NCBI RefSeq assembly: GCF_042660285.1
Contig: NZ_JBHSTP010000002.1
Location: 620,001 to 684,000 of the forward strand
Reading direction: 5' to 3'
DNA from: Luethyella okanaganae
Lineage (GTDB): Bacteria; Actinomycetota; Actinomycetes; Actinomycetales; Microbacteriaceae
Length of the DNA: 64,000 nucleotides
This document shows, in pieces, positions 16,445-26,085 of this stretch (positions within the stretch are counted from its first letter, which is position 1; each line of letters starts with the position of its first letter). The position numbers were made by a program, and so were the translations under genes. The notes beneath the pieces are model-generated. The model saw nothing but the letters and a program-made list of their open reading frames with translations. It searched no databases and was not told the DNA's origin.

Positions 16445-17466
16445 GAAGCGGACTCGTGGGTTCGTGCGCTGCTGCTTTCTCGGATCACGAGCGTCGGAGC
16501 TAGGGCCAGACGTACGGCGGCATGGTCATCCTCGGCGTGCACTGACCGGAGGATGTCGACGGCGTGGTTGGCTATGGCCTTGAGTGGCTGCCGGACGGTG
16601 GTGAGCCGGGGTGTACAGAGGTTGGCGAATTCGATGTCGTCAAATCCGGTGATCAGAAGGTCGTCCGGAACGGTGATCTTTTGGGCATGGCAGGTCTGGA
16701 GTGCTCCGATAGCGATGATGTCCGCGGCGCAGACCAAGGCGTTAGGAAGGGAGCCGGAGCGGATCAGTCGCTCCATGGATTCGCGGCCGCAGTCAACGCT
16801 GTACCTGTCCAGAAAGATGTTGTCCTTGGCGACGGAGATTCCCAGCGCGCCGGCATGGCGGAGAAAGGCGTCCAGGCGGGCCTTGGAAGATGAATCGTTC
16901 TCCTTGGACCCGGCAAAGGCGGCAGAGGTGACACCCTGAGAGGAGAGATGCTCGACGATGAGGCGCATCGCCGTTTCGTCGTCGACGCCCACCCAGTCGG
17001 CGTTCAGCCCTTCGATTCGTTGGTCGACCTGGACCACGGGCAGGGATTGGACAGCGGCTTCGACGCCGGCGAAACTGGACGTAGCGTCAACCGGGCAGAT
17101 GATCAGCCCGTCGACTCTGCGCCCGATGAGGGACGTGAGTGCGGCGCGTTCCCGCGACGGATCCTGGCGGGAATTGCACAGCAACAGCTGGATGCCGTGA
17201 AGGTGGAGGCTTTGTTCAACTTCCTGGACCAGGTCCGTCATGAACGGGTTGGCGATTTCGGGAACGACCATGCCGACGGCGTTGGTGCGCGAACTGCGCA
17301 GAGCCCTGGCCACTGTGTTCCCCGAGTAGCCCAGCTTCTCAGCGGCCTTCGTTACTGCCAGACGCAGTTCCGGTGAAACCAGGCCCGTGCCGCTGAGGGC
17401 ACGGGAAACTGTTGCAGTGGAGACTCCGGCATGCTCTGCCACGGTCTTGATTGTCACCTTCGACAT
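16441..17466 (-). CDS. LacI-family transcriptional regulator
   Basis: 341 residues. N-terminal HTH with the hinge (TIKTVAEHAGVSTATVSRAL, then SGNTVARALRSSRT) and a periplasmic-binding-type effector domain (VVPEIANPFMTDLVQEVEQ, LITGFDDIEFANL, TTVRQPL). Divergent from the ABC operon at 17.9 kb; the palindrome at 17699-17710 is its likely operator. The effector is probably the carbohydrate imported by that operon. Confidence 0.93.
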   Translation of the reverse strand: MSKVTIKTVAEHAGVSTATVSRALSGTGLVSPELRLAVTKAAEKLGYSGNTVARALRSSRTNAVGMVVPEIANPFMTDLVQEVEQSLHLHGIQLLLCNSRQDPSRERAALTSLIGRRVDGLIICPVDATSSFAGVEAAVQSLPVVQVDQRIEGLNADWVGVDDETAMRLIVEHLSSQGVTSAAFAGSKENDSSSKARLDAFLRHAGALGISVAKDNIFLDRYSVDCGRESMERLIRSGSLPNALVCAADIIAIGALQTCHAQKITVPDDLLITGFDDIEFANLCTPRLTTVRQPLKAIANHAVDILRSVHAEDDHAAVRLALAPTLVIRESSSARTHESAS

Positions 17467-17652
17467 ACGTTCCCCTCGTCCAGGACCAATCCACGCCTCC
17501 AGCCCTCAATGTAATCGTATTCATCATTTCACGATGACTTCGGGAATGAAAGCCATCATTTCCCTTGTCGCCCAAAGAACTCGGAGAACCCTTATTCTGC
17601 AACGAACTTTGGACCAGATGCCGGCCTCTGTCCGTTTGTTACTCCGCAACTC

Positions 17653-17710
17653 TTGACAGTTAGGGGTGACGGAAGTAACGTCTCTTCCACAGTTATAAGT
17701 AATCGATTAC
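17653..17710 (+). promoter_or_regulatory. Promoter and LacI-type operator of the ABC operon
   Basis: A -35 TTGACA at 17653-17658 and a -10 TAACGT at 17676-17681 are separated by 17 bp. The perfect palindrome GTAATCGATTAC (17699-17710), with the central CG typical of LacI-family sites, lies just downstream of the expected start point where binding would block the polymerase. A related half-site occurs near the regulator's own start (about 17511-17522). Confidence 0.7.
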
Positions 17711-17873
17711 ATCACGGTTCAGCTAACCCCGGAGGCCCGGTTCCGAGCCCCCTGCACACATTTGAAGGCACATCCGACACTGGCCCCGAGCTGGCCGGCG
17801 GACTGTGCGCCTTACTCTTCCAGCCCGCCCGCCGGCGTCCGGTGGTCTGGGCCCTACCCAACTGGAGAAGTTC

Positions 17874-18887
17874 ATGTACAAAAGAATCGGTGCTGTCCTT
17901 GCCGCCGCGGTCGTCCTGACCGGAGTTACCGCCTGCGAAGCGCGGCCCACGGCCTCGACGCCGTCGGGGTCCGCCGTCTCCGCGGAAATTCCCGGGCCCG
18001 AGAACGTTCCCTCGGCCTGCCCGGCCGCCGGCGGAGGCAAGCTGCAGATCGGGCTGGTCACACCGAACCTGCAGGCGCTGTTCTTCAACCAGATCAACAC
18101 CGGCGCCAAGACGGTGGCCGATAAGGCGGGCGTGGACCTGCAGATCGTCAGCGCCAACGACGACGCGATCCAGCAGAGCAGCGCCGTGGACAACCTGGTA
18201 GCCAAGAAGGTCCAGGCAATCATCGTCGCTGCCATCGACACCGAGGGCATCAAGCCGGCCATTCAGCGGGCAGCGCAGGCCGGCGTGAAGATCGTGGCCG
18301 TAGACGGAATTGTCCATGATCCGGCCATCTCCGTACAGGTAGGCACATCCAACGCCGAATCCGGAAAGCAGATGGGTGATTTCCTGGCCAAGCTGGCCTC
18401 CAACACCGGCAAGGTCGGCGTGGTGGGCGCCCTGAACTCCACAATCCAGCTGGAGCGCCAGAAGGGATTCATTGACGAGATCAAGTCCAAGGGCATGACT
18501 GAAGGCACGGTCGCGGATGGCAAGAACGTCCAGGAATCGGCCCAGTCCGCCGCTGAAAACCTGCTGACCGGAAGCCCGGACCTGAAATACGTCTACGCCA
18601 CCGGAGAGCCGGCCCTGATCGGCCTGGTCGCCGGTGTCACGAACCAGAAAGCCCAGTCACGGGTCACCGTCGTCGGGTGGGACCTGTCCGAGTCCGCCGT
18701 GAATGGCCTGAAGTCCGGCTTCGTGAAAGGCGTCGTGCAGCAGAACACCTTCAAGTTCGGCTACGAAGCGATGGGTGCGGCCATCAAGCTAAGCTGCGGC
18801 CAAAGCGTCGAGAAGACGATCCCGGTCCCGACGCAGATCGTCACCCCGGAGAACGTCGACAGTTTCGCCTACTACCTGAAGAAGTAG
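17874..18887 (+). CDS. Sugar ABC transporter substrate-binding lipoprotein, ribose type
   Basis: 337 residues from ATG 17874, with GGAGAAG 7 bases upstream. Lipoprotein signal ending at Cys21 (LTGVTAC). A type-I periplasmic-binding fold (RbsB-like) follows: IGLVTPNLQALFFNQI, ANDDAIQQSSAVDNLVAKKV, GTSNAESGKQMGDFLA, VVGWDLSESAVNGL. First gene of an operon with ATPase and permease. The hinge pattern indicates a pentose or similar small polyol or lactone ligand, not resolvable from sequence. Confidence 0.92.
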   Translation: MYKRIGAVLAAAVVLTGVTACEARPTASTPSGSAVSAEIPGPENVPSACPAAGGGKLQIGLVTPNLQALFFNQINTGAKTVADKAGVDLQIVSANDDAIQQSSAVDNLVAKKVQAIIVAAIDTEGIKPAIQRAAQAGVKIVAVDGIVHDPAISVQVGTSNAESGKQMGDFLAKLASNTGKVGVVGALNSTIQLERQKGFIDEIKSKGMTEGTVADGKNVQESAQSAAENLLTGSPDLKYVYATGEPALIGLVAGVTNQKAQSRVTVVGWDLSESAVNGLKSGFVKGVVQQNTFKFGYEAMGAAIKLSCGQSVEKTIPVPTQIVTPENVDSFAYYLKK

Positions 18888-18891
18888 CATC

Positions 18892-19647
18892 ATGACCACC
18901 AACGAAATGCTCGTAGAGCTTCGCGGAATCAAGAAGTCATACGGGCCGGTGGAATCCCTCCGAGGAGTGGACTTCACACTGCGCCGCGGCGAAGTCGTAG
19001 GACTTGTCGGCGACAACGGTGCCGGGAAGTCAACCCTGATGAAGGTCCTTGCCGGCGCCGAACAGCACGATGAAGGAGAAATCCTGATCCGCGGCAACTC
19101 TGTCTGCTTCGCCAACCCCAGCGATGCACGCAAAGAGAACATCGGCATCGTCTACCAGGACCTCGCCCTGTGCAACACCCTGGACGTGGCCGGCAACCTC
19201 TTCCTGGGCAGGGAACCCCTCCAGGGCAGGTTCCTGGACCGCAAGGCCATGCATTCCCGTGCCGCAGAAGTCCTGAACGAGTTGCATGTCCGCGTCAAGT
19301 CCACGTACCAGGAAATCGGGACCCTTTCCGGCGGCCAGCGGCAGTCGGTCGCCATCGCCCGCGCCGTGTCCTTCAAACCCGATGTGCTGATTCTGGACGA
19401 ACCGACCGCTGCCCTGGCCGTGGCCGAGGTCGAATCGGTGCTGCGGCTGATCAAAAAGGTCGCAGCCGAAGGCGTCGGCGTCATCCTCATCACCCACAGG
19501 CTCCAGGACATCTTCCGTGTCTGCGACCGCGTGACAGCCATGTATGAAGGCGAGAGCGTGGACGACAAACCTATTTCAGAACTCAACATTGAACGCCTGG
19601 TGGCCATGATCACCCGTTCAGACCATCAGTATCCGGAGGCATCGTGA
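18892..19647 (+). CDS. Sugar ABC transporter ATP-binding protein (single domain)
   Basis: 251 residues. Walker A GDNGAGKST, Q-loop VYQDLAL, signature LSGGQRQSVAIARA, Walker B VLILDEP, switch His in LITHRLQD. Unlike RbsA/XylG-type proteins with two fused ATPase domains it has one, so it acts as a homodimer, as in FrcA-like importers. It starts 4 bases after the binding protein and overlaps the permease start. Confidence 0.93.
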   Translation: MTTNEMLVELRGIKKSYGPVESLRGVDFTLRRGEVVGLVGDNGAGKSTLMKVLAGAEQHDEGEILIRGNSVCFANPSDARKENIGIVYQDLALCNTLDVAGNLFLGREPLQGRFLDRKAMHSRAAEVLNELHVRVKSTYQEIGTLSGGQRQSVAIARAVSFKPDVLILDEPTAALAVAEVESVLRLIKKVAAEGVGVILITHRLQDIFRVCDRVTAMYEGESVDDKPISELNIERLVAMITRSDHQYPEAS

Positions 19648-20663
19648 TTCTGCAGACCAGTCCCACCGGTGCCGCACCGGTGAAAGTCAAACCACCCTCG
19701 CTCTTCGAACGGGCCAACAAGTCAACACTGCTCATGGTCGGCGTAACCCTGGCCATGATCGTGGTCTTCGCCGCGGCCAGCCCGGCGTTCCTGTCCTTCG
19801 TCAATGTCGCGAACATGGCCACCCAGATCGCCCCCGTGCTGATCATCGGTGTCGCCATGACCTTCGTCATCACGGCAGGGCAGATCGACTTGTCAGTTGG
19901 TGCGATAGCCGCGTTCGTGGCCGCGACCTGCGCTCAGCTCGTGCAGACCGGGCTTAACTCTGCGGCCGTCATGGTGGTCGGAGCCCTCATGGGGCTCGGC
20001 TGGGGGTTCGTCAACGGCATCCTGACCTCGTACCAGAAAATCCCCTCGTTCATCGTCACCCTTGCGACGCTGTCCGTGATCAGGGGGCTGGCATTGCTGG
20101 GCACCGGGGGTTTCTCCATTCCGATTCCGGACTACACCATTTTCCGGACGGTCGGAAACGGTGAATTCCTCGGTATTACCTTCATGGCCTGGATAGCGAT
20201 CATCGTGTTCTTCGCCGGTCTGGTCCTGATGCACTCCATGAAATTCGGCCAGTACACCACCGGCATCGGTTCCTCCGAAGAGTCCGTGCGCCGTGCTGGT
20301 GTGAATACGAAGGCCGTCAAGATGTGGACCATGGCTTTCTCCGGCGTGGCCGCCGGCATCGCAGGTGTCCTGATCGCCGCGCGTCTCGGCTCCGGGTCTG
20401 CGAACTCCGCCACCGGTCTAGAACTGACCGTGATCGCGGCCGTCGTCATCGGCGGAACCGATCTCTTCGGAGGCCGTGGCACTATCACCGGGACCCTGAT
20501 TGGGGCGATCTTGACCGGTGTCATCGCCAATGGACTCACGCTAGTGGGCATGAGCCCGTTCCTGACTCCGATCATCACCGGTCTGGTGCTGCTGGTGGCA
20601 ATCTGGATCAATCTGCGCGGCAAGCAGTTCTCGGACCTGATCGCGAAGCTGCTCGGAAAATGA
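19644..20663 (+). CDS. Sugar ABC transporter permease, RbsC type
   Basis: 339 residues from a GTG that overlaps the ATPase stop by 4 bases. Eight to ten membrane helices and the BPD_transp_2 signatures FVITAGQIDLSVGAIAA and VIGGTDLFGGRGTITGTLIG. The N-terminal ~30 residues are cytoplasmic. Only one permease gene is present, so a homodimeric channel is expected. Confidence 0.93.
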   Translation: MILQTSPTGAAPVKVKPPSLFERANKSTLLMVGVTLAMIVVFAAASPAFLSFVNVANMATQIAPVLIIGVAMTFVITAGQIDLSVGAIAAFVAATCAQLVQTGLNSAAVMVVGALMGLGWGFVNGILTSYQKIPSFIVTLATLSVIRGLALLGTGGFSIPIPDYTIFRTVGNGEFLGITFMAWIAIIVFFAGLVLMHSMKFGQYTTGIGSSEESVRRAGVNTKAVKMWTMAFSGVAAGIAGVLIAARLGSGSANSATGLELTVIAAVVIGGTDLFGGRGTITGTLIGAILTGVIANGLTLVGMSPFLTPIITGLVLLVAIWINLRGKQFSDLIAKLLGK

Positions 20664-21688
20664 CCACCGTCCAGACCGTCACCGGACCGGTCAGCACCAG
20701 CGAGCTCGGGATAGTGCTCCCGCACGAACACCTGGTCAACGACCTCAGCGCCGCGTACAGCCCGGCCTCGGACCAGCGGGTCCGCGACCTGCTGGACGCC
20801 CCGGTCTCGGCGGATCTGGCCTGGTTATTGAAGGAACACCCCTATAACAGCGTCGACAATTGCCGGCTCGATGACCTTCAGGGCATGGCCGAGGATCTCA
20901 CGGCGTTCCGGAGACTGGGGGGCGGGACCGTCATCGATCTCACGCCTCCCGGGCTCGGGCGTCACCCGGAAGCCCTGGAGCAGCTTTCTCGGCAATCCGG
21001 CGTCAACATCATCATGGGCTCGGGCTGGTACCTGGAGCACTTCCAGGACGAGGCAACGCGCGCAGCGACGGTCGACGCCCTGGCCGATTCCTTGTTGGCT
21101 GACTTCGACCGGCCGGGGGCCCGCCCAGGGGTCATCGGCGAGATAGGGGTTTCGCCGGTCTTCTCCGCGGCTGAGCAGCGGGCACTCCGGGCGGCGGCCA
21201 TGGTGCAGAAGGAACTCGGCGTGCCGCTGTTCATCCACACCCCGGCGTGGAAGAGGATGGGTGCCAGGATCCTGGACCTTGTCATCGACGAAGGCGGCGT
21301 CGATCCCGGTGCGGTGGTCCTCTGCCACATGGACCCCTCACATGATGACGCTAAGTATCAGATGGACATGGCCGAACGGGGTGTCATGCTCGGCTTCGAC
21401 ATGATCGGCATGCCGTTTACTTTCCCGTCCGAGGGCGAAAGCCCTGGCCCTGGCGAAAGCGCCGATGCCATCGCCCGGCTGGTCCGTGCGGGATTCGGGA
21501 AGCAGATTCTGCTCAGCCACGACCTGTTCCTCAAATCCATGCTGACAAAACATGGCGGCAACGGATTCAACTACGTCCCGTTCGCGTTCCCGTTCCGGCT
21601 GCACGAACGCGGCATCAGCCCGAAAGAGGTCACAGCCATGCTGACATCGAACCCGGCCGGCCTCTTCACAAACTCCACCACCGAATAA
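20660..21688 (+). CDS. Phosphotriesterase-family metal-dependent hydrolase/lactonase
   Basis: 342 residues from an ATG overlapping the permease stop by 4 bases. A TIM-barrel amidohydrolase with the binuclear metal site: LPHEHL (H22, H24), the bridging Glu in GVIGEIGVS, LFIHTP, LCHMDPSH and the terminal Asp in LLSHDLF. Family members in sugar operons usually open lactones. Its place directly behind the transporter suggests it hydrolyses the imported compound or an oxidised lactone product of it. Confidence 0.88.
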   Translation: MTTVQTVTGPVSTSELGIVLPHEHLVNDLSAAYSPASDQRVRDLLDAPVSADLAWLLKEHPYNSVDNCRLDDLQGMAEDLTAFRRLGGGTVIDLTPPGLGRHPEALEQLSRQSGVNIIMGSGWYLEHFQDEATRAATVDALADSLLADFDRPGARPGVIGEIGVSPVFSAAEQRALRAAAMVQKELGVPLFIHTPAWKRMGARILDLVIDEGGVDPGAVVLCHMDPSHDDAKYQMDMAERGVMLGFDMIGMPFTFPSEGESPGPGESADAIARLVRAGFGKQILLSHDLFLKSMLTKHGGNGFNYVPFAFPFRLHERGISPKEVTAMLTSNPAGLFTNSTTE

Positions 21689-21704
21689 GAAACAGGTAAC
21701 ACCA

Positions 21705-22457
21705 ATGGCAAAGGTCCTGATCGCCGGCGAGAGCTGGATGACCACATCCACCCACATCAAGGGCGTCGACGAATTCTCCGTCCACTCCTACGTCGAAGGG
21801 GTCGGACCCCTGAAGAATGCCCTCGAAGCCCAGGGCCACCTTGTCGTGCACATGCCCGCCCACGTCGTCCCCACGGCTTTCCCCGGCACGGAAGAACAGC
21901 TGGACGAATACGACGCCATCGTTCTGTCCGACATCGGTGCAAACTCCATCCAGCTCGCACCTGACGTTTTCGAACGCTTCATCCCCGGCCAGGACCGTCT
22001 CGCGGCCCTGGCGAAGTGGACCAAGGACGGAGGGGCCTTGGCGATGATCGGCGGATATCTGTCATTCTCCGGGTTCCAGGCCCGCGCAGCCTTCCGGAAC
22101 ACCGCAATCGCCGAAGTCCTTCCAGTGGAAATGCTCCCAGAAGACGACAGGTGGGAACTGCCCGCCGGGCTCACCGCCCAGGTGGAACAGCCCCAGCACA
22201 AAGCCATCGGCACCGCAGGAACCGAATGGCCGCCGCTCCTCGGATACAACAGGACGATCCTCAAGCCTGGTGCCGAACTCGTCGCCTCCATCAACGGCGA
22301 CCCGCTCATTGCCCTGGCGGAGACCGGCAACGGCCGCAGTGCAGTGTTCACCTCTGACTGCTCCCCCCACTGGGCCCCCAGAGAATTCTGCGAGGACTGG
22401 TCCGGCTACCAGCAGATCTTCAGCGGCATTATCGACTGGGTGACCAAAAAGATCTAG
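21705..22457 (+). CDS. Glutamine amidotransferase-like protein (PF07090-type)
   Basis: 250 residues, starting 16 bases after the hydrolase, with CAGGTAAC upstream. A flavodoxin-like/class-I amidotransferase-like fold: VLIAGESWMTTSTHIKGVDEF at the N-terminus, VLSDIGANSIQLAP in the middle and an FTSDCSPHWAP segment. Such proteins commonly appear in sugar catabolic operons. A classical nucleophilic-elbow Cys (GxCxG) is not evident, so an ammonia-transfer role is doubtful. Confidence 0.75.
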   Translation: MAKVLIAGESWMTTSTHIKGVDEFSVHSYVEGVGPLKNALEAQGHLVVHMPAHVVPTAFPGTEEQLDEYDAIVLSDIGANSIQLAPDVFERFIPGQDRLAALAKWTKDGGALAMIGGYLSFSGFQARAAFRNTAIAEVLPVEMLPEDDRWELPAGLTAQVEQPQHKAIGTAGTEWPPLLGYNRTILKPGAELVASINGDPLIALAETGNGRSAVFTSDCSPHWAPREFCEDWSGYQQIFSGIIDWVTKKI

Positions 22458-22536
22458 CCCCGATGGCATGGCCCGCGCATCGCTGCGGGCCCTGCCGGAC
22501 TACCACACTCATCCATTCCACACGGAAGGACAAACC

Positions 22537-23163
22537 ATGAGCCCACGCGTGGGAATAATCGGGTCCATCAATGCCGACCCCTCAGTCGGCGTCGAGCGCC
22601 ACCCCCACCCAGGAGAAACCATCCTAGGCACCGGCGGGCAGTTATCACCCGGTGGCAAGGGCGGCAACCAGGCACTCGCCGCAGCACGCCAAGGGGCAGA
22701 AACCATCGTGATCGGAGCCACCGGTGCAGACGCCAACTCCGATGTGGCCACCCGGTTGCTCCGGCAGGCCGGCGTCGACCTCAGCCACGTAGCCATAGTC
22801 CCCGGTCCGACAGGGCTGGCCATCATGGCCGTCGCCATTTATTGACGTCCCCACAGGCCATGGCCTGAAACTCGCGGCCGCACTCGTAAAACAGGTGTCA
22901 AGTCAGCGATTGTCACCGTGGAGGCCGCCGGGGCCGCCGCCGCCACCATCAACGGTGTGATCCTGGTGAAGTCGCCGACGGTGCAGCCCCTCGACACCAC
23001 CGGAGCCGGCGACGCCTTCGTAGGTGCACTGGCGTTCTCGCTCGCCCAGGGCATTGAACTGCCTGACGCTTGCCGTCACGCAGTCCGTGTTGCAGCATTT
23101 TCTGTGTGCGGACATGGGTCGCAGACTTCCTACCCCACAACCACCGAAAGGCTTCCAGCCTGA
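22537..23163 (+). pseudogene. Ribokinase/PfkB-family kinase, internally deleted
   Basis: The ATG at 22537 lies behind GGAAGGA. The N-terminal ~100 residues match ribokinase (IIGSINADPSVG, GGKGGNQALAAARQGA), then a TGA at 22843 stops the frame. About 110 residues of the middle are missing. C-terminal kinase sequence resumes (KSAIVTVEAAGAAAATING) with the anion-hole and catalytic motif DTTGAGDAFVGALAFS and ends at 23163. An additional 1-base loss near 22890 is likely. The product cannot be an active kinase. Confidence 0.85.
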
Positions 23164-23487
23164 GAAGATGCCGGATACACGCCCGCACCCGAAGCATCAT
23201 GCCGAAATCGTTCGTTTCTGCTACAGACCACCAGGCTCGTTCAGTAGATTCGGTGCACCTCGTGAAGCGTCCGCCATCGCCTTCTCCTGGCCGATGACGC
23301 GGGATTGGGGCGGCGCAGCGCCCTCGTTCAGGACGCCCGATCGCCGCGCCGAAACCGTGAGAGCACCAAGCGTTGCCTGGCGCTCCGTCGACGGCGCCAA
23401 GCCGCCTCGGGGGCCGGAGATCGTGGAGTGGGGTGAGCGCGAACTCTCTCATCGTGGTCTCACGATGCGCTGGATACGGTCGCCTCT
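23164..23487. other. Intergenic region, no feature seen
   Basis: 324 bases between the broken ribokinase and the next ABC gene. No credible reading frame, repeat or hairpin was found. This may mark the right-hand boundary of the foreign-looking sugar operon. Confidence 0.4.
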
Positions 23488-24225
23488 ATGACGAACTCGG
23501 CAATCAAAACCGACGGACTCTCGAAGTCCTACGGTTCCACGCGTGCGCTCGATGCACTGACGCTGGACGTTCCCTCTGGCGAGGTCTTCGGCTTGCTCGG
23601 TCACAACGGTGCAGGCAAGACCACGACCGTCAACATGCTCACGACTCTGCTCGGGCCGACGAGCGGCACCGCGGAGGTCGGCGGTCGCAGCATCATCGCC
23701 GACGCCAAGGGCGTGCGTCAGGCGATCGGATACCTTCCGGAGAACGTGCAGTTCTACGACAACCTCACCCTCTTCGAGAACTTGCGATTCTTCGCCCGGC
23801 TTTCGGGCCTTCGGCGACCCGATCAGCGCATTCGGGACGTGCTCGGGATCCTCGACTTCGAAGGTCACGACCGCCAGCGACTCGGCACGTTCAGCAAGGG
23901 GATGCGCCAACGCGTGGGAATCGCTCAGGCCATCCTCCACTCGCCGACCGTTCTCTTTCTCGACGAGCCCACCTCGGGTCTCGACCCTGAGGGGGTCCGC
24001 ACTCTCCGCGAGACGATCGTGCGCCTGAACTCCGAGTTCGGGATGACGATCTTCATGAACACTCACCTGCTCTCGGAGGTCACGAAGACCTGTACGAGCA
24101 TCGGAATCCTGCGGGGCGGCCGACTGGTTCATCACGACACCCTCGATCGCACCCTGTCCGCCTTCCCGGGCGAGGACTCGCTCGAAGAGATCTACTTCCA
24201 CCTCGAGTCGAAGCCGGTCTCATGA
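23488..24225 (+). CDS. ABC-2 type exporter ATP-binding protein
   Basis: 245 residues. Walker A GHNGAGKTT, Q-loop LPENVQFYDNLTLFENLRFF, signature FSKGMRQRVGIAQA, Walker B VLFLDEPTSGLDPEG, switch His MNTHLLSE. A single-domain ATPase of the CcmA/NosF-like class, forming an operon with two dissimilar permeases and a lipoprotein through 4-base overlaps. Likely an export or membrane-maintenance complex. Confidence 0.93.
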   Translation: MTNSAIKTDGLSKSYGSTRALDALTLDVPSGEVFGLLGHNGAGKTTTVNMLTTLLGPTSGTAEVGGRSIIADAKGVRQAIGYLPENVQFYDNLTLFENLRFFARLSGLRRPDQRIRDVLGILDFEGHDRQRLGTFSKGMRQRVGIAQAILHSPTVLFLDEPTSGLDPEGVRTLRETIVRLNSEFGMTIFMNTHLLSEVTKTCTSIGILRGGRLVHHDTLDRTLSAFPGEDSLEEIYFHLESKPVS

Positions 24226-25121
24226 ACACCTTCATCGTGAGCGCGCGGAACGAGTTGCTCAACGCCAGGCGCGCCCGAACAGCACACCTGCTGCTGTTCG
24301 TCTTCAGCGGGATGGTGGTCGTGTCATCCGTCATCGGATGGATCACCAATCAGACCGTCACGAGCGTCTACGAGAAGATCCGTGCCGACGGCTTCACGTC
24401 GGCGCCCAATCCATTCCTCGGCGTCTCACCCCTGTACTACGCGCGCAACTCGGTGATCTACGTGCTGCTGATCGGCTCGCTCATGGCGATCGTCCTGGGC
24501 GTCCAGGCCACCCTGCGCGACAGGAAGGCCGCCACCGTCGACCTGGTGCTGAGCCGTCCCGTCGGATCGACGAGCCGCCTGCTCGGGCAACTCGCCGGGC
24601 TCGGGGTGGTGCTCGCCGCCGTCATCGGGGTCAGCTTCTCCATCAGCTGGGTGATCATCAGCGTGATCAGCGGGGCACCGCTCGGGTGGGACGACACAGC
24701 GCGGATGATCGCCTTCGCACTCGTGTCATGGGTGCTCCTGGCAAGCTTCGCGTTGTTGGGGATGCTCACGGGCATCCGCAGCAGACGCGAGACCACGGCC
24801 CTGCTTGTGCCCTTCGTCGTCTGGAGTGCGGTTGCCTTCGTGCTTCCTCAGATCGGCACGGCAGCACGACCCGTGTCGTTGCTCAATCCGGTGCCAGTGG
24901 CGAACCCCGGCGGCGGCTATTTCGACGTCGTCGCGGCCGTCACCGGTCCGCTGTCGGTCACCGAGCAGTTCAAACGGGCGTCGGGTGCCATCCTTCACGA
25001 CACGACGGTCACGGGAGACGCGACCACGAGCGTCCTCATCCTGGTGGCCTTCCTGATCGTGATGACCGCCATCGTGGTCGCAACGCCGCGCGCGCGGTTG
25101 AGGGAGGGCCTCAATGAATAG
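24222..25121 (+). CDS. ABC-2 permease subunit (first)
   Basis: 299 residues, ATG overlapping the ATPase stop (ATGA). Six membrane helices with a long external loop after helix 1 (~45-75) and a conserved RDRKAATVDLVLSRPVGS coupling segment. Resembles NosY-like permeases. Pairs with the next gene, which starts 8 bases before this one ends, to give a heterodimeric channel. Confidence 0.88.
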   Translation: MNTFIVSARNELLNARRARTAHLLLFVFSGMVVVSSVIGWITNQTVTSVYEKIRADGFTSAPNPFLGVSPLYYARNSVIYVLLIGSLMAIVLGVQATLRDRKAATVDLVLSRPVGSTSRLLGQLAGLGVVLAAVIGVSFSISWVIISVISGAPLGWDDTARMIAFALVSWVLLASFALLGMLTGIRSRRETTALLVPFVVWSAVAFVLPQIGTAARPVSLLNPVPVANPGGGYFDVVAAVTGPLSVTEQFKRASGAILHDTTVTGDATTSVLILVAFLIVMTAIVVATPRARLREGLNE

Positions 25122-26085
25122 TTCATGGGTCGTCGCACGAAAAGAACTGCTCGACCTTCGCCGGGACCGGCTCTTCACGGTGCTCGTCGCGTTCCTCGCC
25201 ATCGCCACGCTGATATCGGTTGCCGTTGCCGCCGCGAACTTCCGAACCCAGCTCGACGCATACAACCTGTACGTCCAACAACTGGCAGCAAGCGGGAGCC
25301 GAACCGTTCCCGCGGCACCACGGCTCTTTCCCCTCCAACTGCTGCGAGGTGGCGTCGAATACCTGGAGATTCTGGGGGCACTGTTCGCGATCGTTCTCGG
25401 TTACGGTGCGGTGGCGAAGGAGAAGCACCGGGGCACGCTGCAACTTCTCCTGAGCCGCCCGCTCGGTCGCTTCTCGATCCCCGGGGGCAAGATCCTCGGA
25501 CTTGCCGTCGTATGGTTCGTCGTCGTCGCATTCCTGACGATCACGACCGCGACCGCGATCGCTGTCATCGGGAACGCGCCGTTGCCCGCCATCGAGATCG
25601 CCCGCATCGTGATCGCCGCACTGGCTGCCTGGCTCTACCTGGTCTTCTGGAGTGCGCTGTCGATCGGGATCACCTCATTATCACCGCGGCTCAGCACCGG
25701 GTTGATCGTCGCAATCACGATCTGGCTGGCATTCGTGCTGGTCATTCCCCAGATCGGCGACACGATGGATCCGGACAACCAGGTTCCCGGCGGGCTGTTC
25801 GCCACCCTCCAGATCCAGAAGACCGACGAGCTCGCGGTGCTCGCCAACTTCGCCGGCTTCGACGGGATCCGCAACGGTCTCGAAGTCTCCTCCATCACCA
25901 AGAACTTCGAGAGACTCTCGTTCGCCTTCCTCGGTATCAAGGACACCTACAACCAGCAGCCCCTTGCGCTGGTCTGGGCAGCCATGTGGCCTTATGCCGT
26001 CACACTCGCGGCGGCGGTCGCCGCCTCCGTGACCTTCGCCGTCGGGGTCACCACCCGACGCACTCTGCAAAGGAAGATCTCATGA
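25114..26085 (+). CDS. ABC-2 permease subunit (second)
   Basis: 323 residues from ATG 25114, overlapping the first permease by 8 bases. Same architecture: helix 1, a large extracytoplasmic loop (~40-85), then AKEKHRGTLQLLLSRPLGR as the coupling motif and five more helices. Its similarity to the first subunit suggests duplication. It overlaps the lipoprotein start by 4 bases. Confidence 0.88.
   Translation: MNSSWVVARKELLDLRRDRLFTVLVAFLAIATLISVAVAAANFRTQLDAYNLYVQQLAASGSRTVPAAPRLFPLQLLRGGVEYLEILGALFAIVLGYGAVAKEKHRGTLQLLLSRPLGRFSIPGGKILGLAVVWFVVVAFLTITTATAIAVIGNAPLPAIEIARIVIAALAAWLYLVFWSALSIGITSLSPRLSTGLIVAITIWLAFVLVIPQIGDTMDPDNQVPGGLFATLQIQKTDELAVLANFAGFDGIRNGLEVSSITKNFERLSFAFLGIKDTYNQQPLALVWAAMWPYAVTLAAAVAASVTFAVGVTTRRTLQRKIS

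Noticed and set aside
23024..23491. Plus-strand 155-residue ORF between ribokinase and the ABC operon
   Set aside because: Overlaps the ribokinase remnant in a different frame and has no coding character or start site.
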